Positions 46,004 to 52,287 of a stretch of 52,287 nt of DNA are shown piece by piece. Every line of letters begins with the position of its first letter. The stretch's first letter is position 1. This stretch comes from Sphingomonas bacterium. Its GTDB lineage: Bacteria > Pseudomonadota > Alphaproteobacteria > Sphingomonadales > Sphingomonadaceae. The stretch spans positions 1 through 52,287 of the forward strand of contig JAQGKS010000067.1 of assembly GCA_028289965.1 (NCBI GenBank), written 5' to 3'. The notes beneath the pieces were generated by a model. The model did not search any database. It saw only the letters and a program-made list of their open reading frames with translations, and was not told the DNA's origin. The position numbers and the translations under genes were made by a program.

Positions 46004-46570
46004 TCAGGCAGCGCGCACTTCGGTGACTTCGGGCACATAATGTTTGAGCAGCGTCTCGATGCCCTGCTTGAGCGTCGCGGTGGACGAGGGGCAGCCCGCG
46101 CACGCGCCGTGCATCGCCAGATAGACCGTGCCGCGATCGAAGCCGCGATAGACGATGTCGCCGCCATCGCGGGCGACCGCCGGGCGGACGCGCGATTCGA
46201 TCAGATCCTTGATCTGGGCGACGATCTCGGCATCGGCCGGATCATCGGTGAAGCTGTCGGCGATCTCGATTCCGCCCGCGCTGCCGCCGCGGAACAGGGG
46301 CGCCTCGCTCGCGAAATGATCGAGCAGGACGCCCAATACCTGCGGCTTGAGCATGCGCCAGTCCGATCCCGGCCCGGCGGTGACCGACACGAAATCGCTG
46401 CCGAAGAACACCCCCGACACGTCGCCCAGGCTGAACAGCGCCTCGGCCAGCGGCGAGGCATCGGCCTCGTCGGCATCGGCGAAATCGCGGGTGCCGCTGT
46501 CCATCACCTTGCGTCCCGGCAGGAACTTCAAGGTGGCGGGGTTCGGCGTGGTTTCGGTTTCTATGAACAT
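46004..46570 (-). CDS. NifU-family Fe-S cluster scaffold/carrier (Nfu-like)
   Basis: 188 residues. An N-terminal Nfu domain (MFIETETTPNPATLKFLPGR, SGVFFGSDFVSVTAGPGSDW) is followed by a C-terminal NifU domain with the cluster-binding CxxC in YLAMHGACAGCPSSTATLKQ. This is the layout of human NFU1 and alphaproteobacterial homologues, which deliver iron-sulfur clusters to target enzymes. MiaB, in the same array, is a likely client class. It is the first gene of the long minus-strand array, divergent from the DEAD-box gene. Confidence 0.94.
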   Translation of the reverse strand: MFIETETTPNPATLKFLPGRKVMDSGTRDFADADEADASPLAEALFSLGDVSGVFFGSDFVSVTAGPGSDWRMLKPQVLGVLLDHFASEAPLFRGGSAGGIEIADSFTDDPADAEIVAQIKDLIESRVRPAVARDGGDIVYRGFDRGTVYLAMHGACAGCPSSTATLKQGIETLLKHYVPEVTEVRAA

Positions 46571-46789
46571 GGACCGGATTTGGCCCCGATGGACCCACGG
46601 ATCAAGGGCAATGTCGCTGCCCTACTTGCCTTTTGACGCGCATCGGGCCATATGGCTGTCGACGTCTACGTCCGGGTACCGGGCGTCCGGGCGGAGCAGC
46701 GTGATATCCTGCCGCTTCCAAATGGCAGGGCTGAGCTCCCCCCTCCCAAGCGACGTTGAGCCCAAGGCCTCCCTTTCACGCGGGTTGTC

Positions 46790-48178
46790 ATGAACAAACC
46801 CGCTGGCGTCGCACCCGTTAAGGCGCGCCGCACGCGCTTTATCGAAAGCATTCACTTGACCAAATTCTCACAGCTCGGCCTGGCCGAACCGATCCAGCGC
46901 GCACTTGCCGCAAAGGGTTATGACGAGCCGACGCCGATCCAGGCGCAGGCGATCCCGCCGCTGATGGACGGCCGCGATCTGTGCGGCATCGCCCAGACCG
47001 GCACCGGCAAGACCGCCGCGTTCGCGCTGCCGTCGCTCCATCACCTGTCCGAAAATCCCAAGCCGCGGCCGCCGCAGGGCTGCCGCATGCTGGTCCTGTC
47101 GCCGACGCGCGAGCTGGCCAGCCAGATCGCCGAGAGCTTCGTCGCCTACGGCAAGTTCCTCCGCCTGTCGGTCGCGACGGTGTTCGGCGGCGTGCCGATC
47201 AGCCGGCAGATCCGCCAGCTCCAGGCCGGTGTCGACATCCTCGTCGCCACCCCGGGCCGCTTGCTCGACCTGATCGATCAGCGCGCGCTCAACCTGCGCA
47301 ACGTCGAGATCTTCGTCCTCGATGAGGCCGATCAGATGCTCGATCTGGGCTTCATCCACGCGCTCAAGCGCGTCGATCAGATGCTGCCCGAGAAGCGCCA
47401 GAGCCTGTTCTTCTCCGCGACGATGCCGAAGACGATCGCCGAGCTGGGCGATCGCTTCCTGACCGATCCGGTCAAGGTCTCGGTTGCGCCGGCCGCCACC
47501 ACCGCGGAGCGCGTCGAGCAGTTCGCGACCTTCGTCGGCCAGTCCGAGAAGACCGCTTTGCTGATCATGAAGATCCGCTCCGAGCCGATCGATCGTGCGC
47601 TGGTGTTCAGCCGCACCAAGCATGGCGCCGACCGGGTTGTCCGCAACCTGATCGCCGCCGGCATCCGCGCCGAGGCGATCCACGGCAACAAGAGCCAGCC
47701 GCAGCGTGAGCGTGCCCTCGCCCAGTTCCGTTCGGGTGAGATCCGCATCCTCGTCGCGACCGACATCGCCGCGCGCGGCATCGACGTCGGCGGCGTCAGC
47801 CACGTGTTCAACTACGAGCTGCCGAACGTGGCCGAGCAATATGTCCACCGCATCGGCCGCACCGCGCGCGCCGGGGCGACCGGCATCGCCATCGCCTTCG
47901 TGGCGGATGACGAGCGGCCGTATCTGCGCGCGATCGAGAAGCTGACCCGCATCAAGCTGGAAATGGTGCCGCTGCCGGACAACTTCCTGGCCGAGAAGGC
48001 GAAGCTCCCGGCGCCGGTCCAGCCGACCGGCGGCGGCCAGCGTCGCCATGACGATTCGCGCGGTGGTGCCGGACAGCGCCACGGCGCGGGGCCCGAGCAG
48101 ACGCGCCGTTTCGCGCCGCGCCGTCCGGCCGGCGTCGGCACCCACAAGGGCGCCGTGCGCAAGACCAGCAGCCGGTAA
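46790..48178 (+). CDS. DEAD-box RNA helicase (RhlE-like)
   Basis: 462 residues from ATG 46790. The core has every helicase motif: Q (GYDEPTPIQAQAIPPL), I (AQTGTGKTAAFALP), Ia (SPTRELASQI), II (DEAD in FVLDEADQMLDLGF), III (SATMPKTI), IV-VI (ATDIAARGIDVGG, YVHRIGRTARAG). The C-terminus is a basic, Gly/Arg-rich tail after residue 400 (GGGQRRHDDSRGGAGQRHG) typical of RhlE. An alternative TTG start at 46856 (LTKFSQLGLAEPIQ) would remove a basic 22-residue leader. The 5' region forms an inverted repeat around the ATG. These helicases remodel RNA in ribosome assembly or cold adaptation. Confidence 0.94.
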   Translation: MNKPAGVAPVKARRTRFIESIHLTKFSQLGLAEPIQRALAAKGYDEPTPIQAQAIPPLMDGRDLCGIAQTGTGKTAAFALPSLHHLSENPKPRPPQGCRMLVLSPTRELASQIAESFVAYGKFLRLSVATVFGGVPISRQIRQLQAGVDILVATPGRLLDLIDQRALNLRNVEIFVLDEADQMLDLGFIHALKRVDQMLPEKRQSLFFSATMPKTIAELGDRFLTDPVKVSVAPAATTAERVEQFATFVGQSEKTALLIMKIRSEPIDRALVFSRTKHGADRVVRNLIAAGIRAEAIHGNKSQPQRERALAQFRSGEIRILVATDIAARGIDVGGVSHVFNYELPNVAEQYVHRIGRTARAGATGIAIAFVADDERPYLRAIEKLTRIKLEMVPLPDNFLAEKAKLPAPVQPTGGGQRRHDDSRGGAGQRHGAGPEQTRRFAPRRPAGVGTHKGAVRKTSSR

Positions 48179-48207
48179 TCTTCCCCGTCTGTTGCTGAAA
48201 ACGAAGC

Positions 48208-48240
48208 GGCGCTCATCCCGGTCGGGATGGGCGCCGTTTT
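48208..48240 (+). terminator. Intrinsic terminator of the DEAD-box gene
   Basis: A 12-base-pair stem with one T-G pair (48208-48219 with 48224-48235) and a GGTC loop is followed directly by GTTTT, 30 bases after the stop. An A-rich tract upstream (GAAAACGAAG) extends the stem against the T run. This is a textbook Rho-independent terminator. Confidence 0.88.
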
Positions 48241-48281
48241 CGTGTGCGCGTCACCGTTCGCTGAAGGGACGGCGGCGCCGG

Positions 48282-48524
48282 CTAGTTGGACTGGTCGTGC
48301 ATGTCCTGCACCTTGACCTCGCCGGCGGTGCCGGAAACGCCGTCCGCCACGCCCGGCGGATCGAGCGGCGAACCATCGTGCGTCGGCGGCACGCCACCGG
48401 TATGATCGGGGCCGTCCTCGACGCTCTCGCGGCCGGGCTCTCCGGTTGGCGAGACCTGCTCGACATCCTCGGACGGGCCGGCGGGCAGGGAATCGGGATG
48501 GCTGTCGGGTACGCTGGCGGTCAT
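48282..48524 (-). CDS. Small acidic, probably disordered protein
   Basis: 80 residues from ATG 48524 (MTASVPDSHPDSLPAGPSED), with GAAGGAG about 6 bases upstream. The product is rich in Asp, Glu, Pro, Gly and Ser, has no Cys, no hydrophobic stretch and no signal peptide, and ends EVKVQDMHDQSN. It is likely unstructured. I recognise no family. It lies 53 bases after the aldose-epimerase-like gene on the same strand, so may be cotranscribed. The good ribosome site supports a real gene. Confidence 0.6.
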   Translation of the reverse strand: MTASVPDSHPDSLPAGPSEDVEQVSPTGEPGRESVEDGPDHTGGVPPTHDGSPLDPPGVADGVSGTAGEVKVQDMHDQSN

Positions 48525-48577
48525 GATCGTCTCCTTCGAAAGGGACAACGCCAGACCGGCGATCCGGCTCCTTCGCG

Positions 48578-49450
48578 TCAGCCCGCCGCCTGCACCGTCA
48601 CCCGCATCGTGAAGCGGCGATCCTCTCCCGGCGGGACGAGGATGACACCGGGCTTGGCGCGAAAATCGCCGGCAAAGCCCTGCGGATCGGAATGGCCCTG
48701 CCAGGGCTCGATGCACAGATAGGGCGCCCCCGGCCTGGTCCAGACGCCGAGTTGGGGCAGCCCCTCCCACGAAACATGAAGGCCGGGCTGGTCGGGGGTG
48801 CCATATTCCAGCGCGTGGCTGGCGAGGCGATCGAAGATGATCGCATCGTCGGTGAACAGCCCATCCTCCAGCGGCAACGTCCGGCCGACGACCGGGCTTG
48901 GATGCTGGGTCGGCGTGACAAGGCCGTGGGCGTCGATCCGGCGGATCGGCGCGGGCTCGGGCTCGGCGAAGCGCAATCGATGGTCCGCGCGCGCGCCGGC
49001 ATCGGGCAGCGGCCAGCGGAACGCAGGATGGAAGCCGAAGCTGGCGGGGAGGGCGGCCACGCCCGGATTGGCGAGCGTCGCCGCCATCGTCAGCGTCGCA
49101 CCGGCGAGCGCGAATTCCACGTCGAGCCGGAAATCGAACGGATAGGCCGCGCGCGTCGCCTCGCTCGGCGTCAGGCGGAAGGTCGCGCGATCCCCGGTGC
49201 TGTCGGTCACCGCGAAGGTGCTGCGGCGGGCGAAGCCATGCTTGGCCATCGCATAATCCCGTCCGTCGATCCGCAACCTGTCGCCGCCGAGCGTGCCGAC
49301 GATCGGGAACAGCAGCGGCGCCCGGCCGGTCCACCAATGCCGATCGCCGTCCCACAGATAGTGGCGGCCGGCCTGATCGCGCAGGGTCTGCAACTCGGCG
49401 CCCTCGGGGGCAATCGTGGCGTGGAGCCGATCGGATGCTATCGTGATCAT
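48578..49450 (-). CDS. Aldose 1-epimerase-family protein
   Basis: 290 residues from ATG 49450 (MITIASDRLHATIAPEGAEL). The galactose-mutarotase-like beta-sandwich is recognised by ELQTLRDQAGRHYLWDGDRH, WTGRAPLLFPIVGTLGGDRL, KHGFARRSTFAV with the conserved His, ASFGFHPAFRWPLPD with the likely catalytic His, and YLCIEPWQGHSDP with a catalytic-type Glu. It resembles the LacX/YeaD-like branch rather than GalM itself, so the sugar is unknown. No sugar operon surrounds it. Confidence 0.9.
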   Translation of the reverse strand: MITIASDRLHATIAPEGAELQTLRDQAGRHYLWDGDRHWWTGRAPLLFPIVGTLGGDRLRIDGRDYAMAKHGFARRSTFAVTDSTGDRATFRLTPSEATRAAYPFDFRLDVEFALAGATLTMAATLANPGVAALPASFGFHPAFRWPLPDAGARADHRLRFAEPEPAPIRRIDAHGLVTPTQHPSPVVGRTLPLEDGLFTDDAIIFDRLASHALEYGTPDQPGLHVSWEGLPQLGVWTRPGAPYLCIEPWQGHSDPQGFAGDFRAKPGVILVPPGEDRRFTMRVTVQAAG

Positions 49451-49580
49451 CGCCCGGTTATTAGCGGGTGGGCGGCCCCGGTCCAGTTCGGCGCGTCGGC
49501 CCGGCCCGCTGCCGGGGCAGGCGGTCCGCGCTTGCCCTTGGCCGGCCGCTGTTATAGAGCGCCCGCCGAACGGCGGCCCC

Positions 49581-49665
49581 GCGGGCGTGGCGGAACTGGT
49601 AGACGCGCTGGATTTAGGTTCCAGTATCGCAAGATGTGGGGGTTCGAGTCCCTTCGCCCGCACCA
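49581..49665 (+). tRNA. tRNA-Leu(TAG)
   Basis: A complete class II tRNA of 85 bases. The acceptor stem pairs GCGGGCG (49581-49587) with CGCCCGC (49655-49661), then discriminator A and encoded CCA (49663-49665). The anticodon arm is CTGGA, loop TTTAGGT, TCCAG, giving anticodon TAG for CTA leucine codons. A long variable arm and the GGTTCGAGTCC T-arm are present. It lies between the divergent epimerase gene and tig. Confidence 0.96.
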
Positions 49666-49722
49666 GCTTCGCGCTCGTAACGCGGGGTGGCCGACGATCA
49701 TTGACGAAAAGGCCCGGAATCC

Positions 49723-51366
49723 ATGCAGACTGTCGAGACTTTGAACGAGGGGCTGAAGCGCGCCTACACGCTGACCATCCCCGCCAAGGAGATCAGCGAC
49801 CGGGTCGAGGCCGAGGTTCGCCAGGCCGCCCCGCAGGTTCGCATGCCCGGCTTCCGCCCCGGCAAGGTTCCCGCCAACCTGATCCGCAAGATGCACGGAC
49901 CGCAGCTTGAGCAGGATGCGCTGAACAACGCCGTCCGCGACAGCGTCCAGGCGCTCCTGTCGGAAAAGCAGCTCCGCCCGGCGATGCAGCCGGCCGTCGA
50001 GCTGGGCGACGGCTATGAGTCCGGCAAGGATGCCGAGGTCACCGTCTCGCTCGAAGTGCTGCCCGACGTGCCCGCCCCGGTGATCGAGGGTCTCACGCTC
50101 GAGCGGCTGACCGTCGAGCCGAGCGAGGAGGAGATCGACACCCAGCTCAACCGCCTCGCCTCGCAGCAGAAGGCGTTCGAGGACGCTCCCGAGGACCGCG
50201 CCGCCGACAAGGGCGACCAGGTCATCATGGATTTCGCCGGCAAGGTCGACGGCGTCGCGTTTGATGGCGGCACCGGTGAAGGCATGGCGATCGAGCTCGG
50301 CTCGGGCCAGCTGATCCCGGGGTTCGAGGACCAGCTGATCGGCGTCAAGGTCGGCGAGAGCCGCACCGTATCCGTCAACTTCCCCGACGATTATGGAGTC
50401 GAGACGCTCAAGGGCAAACCGGCGACGTTCGACATCACCGTCACCGCGCTCAAGACCGCCAAGGAAGGCGGCCCGGACGACGCGTTCGCCAAGTCGCTCG
50501 GGCTCGAGAGCCTCGAGCAGCTGCGCGGCCTGCTCAAGGGGCAGATCGAGCAGGAGCTGAACGGCCTCACCCGCACCCACATGAAGCGCAAGCTGCTCGA
50601 CCAGCTCGCCGCGAGCCACGACTTCCCGGTGCCGCCGTCGATGGTCGAGGCCGAGTTCGGCCAGATCTGGCAGCAGCTGGAGCATGAGGCGACGCACGAG
50701 GCCGATCAGGACGCCGCGCGCGCCGAGATGGAGAAGGATCGCGCCGACTATCAGAAGATCGCCGAGCGCCGGGTTCGCCTTGGCCTGCTGCTGTCGCAGA
50801 TCGGCCAGCAGAATGGCGTCGAGGTCAGCAGCCAGGAAATGAACCGGCTGATCGCGCAGGCGGCCCAGCAGTACAGCCCGAAGGACCGCGAGCGCTTCAT
50901 CCAGTATATCCAGCAGGATCCGATGGCGGCCGCCCAGCTGCGCGCGCCGCTTTATGAGGACAAGGTGGTCGACTGGCTGTTCGACAAGGCCGAGATCACC
51001 GATCGCCCCGCGACCCGCGCCGAGCTGGAAGCGGCGATCGAGGAGGAGGACGGTTTCGCGACCGGCACCCACCAGCACAGCCACGACGATCATGACCATT
51101 CCGGTCACGATCATGCCGCGCACGACCATGGCGACCACGATCATGGCGCCGACGATCATTCCGGCCACGATCATGGCGCCAACGAGGCATCCGCGGTCGA
51201 TGCCGGCTATGGCGACGAAGCGTCGGTAGAGTCCGAGGCCGAAGCGCCCAAGGCCGCCAAGAAGGCGAAGAAGGCCAAGCCGGTCGAGGGCGACGTCGTC
51301 GATCCGAGCGAAGGTGCCGAGGCGGTCAAGCCGCGCGCCAAGCGCAAGGCGAAGGACGAGGGCTGA
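49723..51366 (+). CDS. tig: Trigger factor with a His-rich C-terminal extension
   Basis: 547 residues, about 100 longer than usual. Trigger factor is the ribosome-bound chaperone that meets nascent chains and has prolyl isomerase activity. The ribosome-binding signature is VRMPGFRPGKVPANLIRKMH, the FKBP domain includes DKGDQVIMDFAGKVDGVAFD and LIPGFEDQLIGVKVGESRTV, and the helical arms follow. From residue 447 comes an unusual tail: residues 450-484 hold 14 His in HDH-type repeats, then a Lys/Ala-rich acidic-basic end (KAAKKAKKAK). At DNA level a 30-base unit is repeated near 51135-51180. The tail suggests metal binding. The stop overlaps the next gene (TGATG). Confidence 0.95.
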   Translation: MQTVETLNEGLKRAYTLTIPAKEISDRVEAEVRQAAPQVRMPGFRPGKVPANLIRKMHGPQLEQDALNNAVRDSVQALLSEKQLRPAMQPAVELGDGYESGKDAEVTVSLEVLPDVPAPVIEGLTLERLTVEPSEEEIDTQLNRLASQQKAFEDAPEDRAADKGDQVIMDFAGKVDGVAFDGGTGEGMAIELGSGQLIPGFEDQLIGVKVGESRTVSVNFPDDYGVETLKGKPATFDITVTALKTAKEGGPDDAFAKSLGLESLEQLRGLLKGQIEQELNGLTRTHMKRKLLDQLAASHDFPVPPSMVEAEFGQIWQQLEHEATHEADQDAARAEMEKDRADYQKIAERRVRLGLLLSQIGQQNGVEVSSQEMNRLIAQAAQQYSPKDRERFIQYIQQDPMAAAQLRAPLYEDKVVDWLFDKAEITDRPATRAELEAAIEEEDGFATGTHQHSHDDHDHSGHDHAAHDHGDHDHGADDHSGHDHGANEASAVDAGYGDEASVESEAEAPKAAKKAKKAKPVEGDVVDPSEGAEAVKPRAKRKAKDEG

Positions 51367-52287
51367 TGCTGACGGGCGGGGCGGCGCTGCTCCAGCAGCA
51401 GGCGCCGTCCGCCCGGCCGCGGATAGCGGTGATCCTGCCATGCTATAACGAGGCGGCGACGATCGGCATGACCGTCGCCGCTTTTCGTGCGGCGCTGCCG
51501 GCGGCGACGATCTACGTCTACGACAATAATAGCGGTGACGGAACGGCGGCGATCGCCGCTGCGGCCGGCGCGATCGTCCGGCCCGAGCGGATGCAGGGCA
51601 AGGGCCATGTCGTGCGGCGGATGTTCGCCGACGTCGAGGCCGACATCTACGTCATGGCCGATGGCGATGCGACCTACGATGCCGATGCCGCGCCGGGGCT
51701 CGTCGCGCAGCTGCTCGGCGAGCAGCTCGACATGGTCGTCGGGGCGCGCCAGTCGGCGGTCGAGGAGGCGTATCGGCCGGGGCATCGGCTCGGCAACCGG
51801 CTGCTCACTGGGCTGCTCGCTCGGCTGTTCGGGCGGACGTTCAGCGACATCCTGTCGGGCTACCGGGTTTTTTCGCGGCGCTTCGTCAAGAGCTTCCCGG
51901 TGCTCTCCACCGGGTTCGAGATAGAGACCGAGATCAGCGTCCATGCGCTCGAGCTGCGCATGCCGGTCGGCGAGCAGGTCACCCGTTATGGCGCGCGGCC
52001 CGAAGGGTCCGCCTCCAAGCTGTCGACCTGGCGGGACGGGTGGCGGATCCTCAAGACGATCCTGCTGCTGCTGCGGATCGAGCGGCCGGTATTGTTCTTC
52101 GGCAGCATCGGGCTGGTGCTGGCGCTGGCGGCGGTGCTGCTGGCGATCCCGCTTGGCCTGACCTATATCGAGACCGGGCTGGTGCCGCGGATGCCGACGG
52201 CGATCCTGTCGACCGGGCTGGTCATCCTGGCGGTGCTCAATCTGTTCTGCGGGCTGATCCTCGATACCGTCGTGCGCGGCCGGCGCG
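51366..52287 (+). CDS. Family 2 glycosyltransferase, partial
   Basis: At least 307 residues; the 3' end is outside the window. The GT-A fold begins with PRIAVILPCYNEAATIGMTV, then IYVYDNNSGDGTAAIAAAAG, and the metal-binding DGDATYDAD motif; the acceptor region has DILSGYRVFSRRFVKSFPVL and GFEIETEISVHALELRM. After residue 245 two or more membrane helices follow (PVLFFGSIGLVLALAAVLLA), so it is like polyprenyl-phosphate mannosyl- or glucosyltransferases. The start ATG 51366 shares one base with the tig stop, so it is translationally coupled. Donor and acceptor are unknown. Confidence 0.92.
   Translation, partial: MLTGGAALLQQQAPSARPRIAVILPCYNEAATIGMTVAAFRAALPAATIYVYDNNSGDGTAAIAAAAGAIVRPERMQGKGHVVRRMFADVEADIYVMADGDATYDADAAPGLVAQLLGEQLDMVVGARQSAVEEAYRPGHRLGNRLLTGLLARLFGRTFSDILSGYRVFSRRFVKSFPVLSTGFEIETEISVHALELRMPVGEQVTRYGARPEGSASKLSTWRDGWRILKTILLLLRIERPVLFFGSIGLVLALAAVLLAIPLGLTYIETGLVPRMPTAILSTGLVILAVLNLFCGLILDTVVRGRR

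Noticed and set aside
46622-46855. 77-residue minus-strand frame between the NifU-like and DEAD-box genes
   Set aside because: It overlaps the DEAD-box leader on the opposite strand, has no ribosome site and no recognisable family.

Overview
The window is a gene-dense, high-GC chromosomal segment that most resembles an alphaproteobacterium of the Sphingomonadales (Sphingomonas-like). The pointers are a SciP-type CtrA inhibitor, a Ros/MucR regulator, the alphaproteobacterial form of SerC, a cysteine-poor Fur, and the ordered run phoH-ybeY-corC-lnt-metK-trmB. I assigned the lineage from gene content and order, not from a database search. I see no IS element, prophage, CRISPR array or integrase; most of the window looks like core chromosome.

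Layout, left to right. 1-3891 (-): an RND efflux pair, adaptor then inner-membrane permease, with the permease running off the left edge. 3892-4368: a long gap holding a decayed GlsB-like gene. 4369-6335: a SIMPL-domain periplasmic protein, an intact GlsB/YeaQ membrane protein, sciP and a small unknown gene. 6465-9017: mnmA (+), then pdxH and a PhzF-like gene (-). 9099-16635 (+): a transglutaminase/DUF2126 amidoligase, an ATP-grasp/alpha-E fusion, a second transglutaminase and a TonB-like protein. 16651-17730 (-): a zinc-ribbon metallopeptidase. 17872-22577 (+): a tightly packed run of DnaJ-like, BrkB-like, fabI, GNAT, small exported protein and aroC. 22714-28282 (+): serC, serA, hisZ, purA. 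28514-31198 (+): methyltransferase, extensin-like lipoprotein, LOG protein and a Cys-rich exported peptide. 31671-33506 (-): a MASE1-PAS-GGDEF diguanylate cyclase beside a receiver-domain remnant.

33623-46570 is a conserved housekeeping array on the minus strand, transcribed in the order nifU-like, tsaB, rimI, mucR-like, fur, plsC-like, miaB, phoH-like, ybeY, corC-like, a sorbosone-dehydrogenase-like gene, (a VOC gene on +), lnt, metK, trmB. It combines tRNA modification, ribosome maturation, envelope lipid and lipoprotein synthesis, and SAM supply. Many junctions overlap by 4-8 bases, implying translational coupling. 46790-48178 (+) is a DEAD-box helicase with a strong terminator, followed by a small acidic protein and an aldose-epimerase-like gene (-). 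The right end (+) has tRNA-Leu(TAG), trigger factor with an unusual His-rich tail, and a coupled family 2 glycosyltransferase cut by the window edge.

The best candidate for a poorly described system is 9099-15810: two transglutaminase-fold proteins with intact Cys-His-Asp triads, a putative amidoligase domain (DUF2126) and an ATP-grasp/alpha-E fusion. Such genes are known from comparative genomics as a predicted peptide-ligation or peptide-modification cassette, often next to the proteasome-like protein Anbu. No Anbu gene is present here; a zinc metallopeptidase gene lies close by instead. Other observations are the His-rich trigger factor tail, a candidate SahR-type operator before metK, a Cys-rich exported micro-protein, and an accessory pair inserted between corC and lnt.
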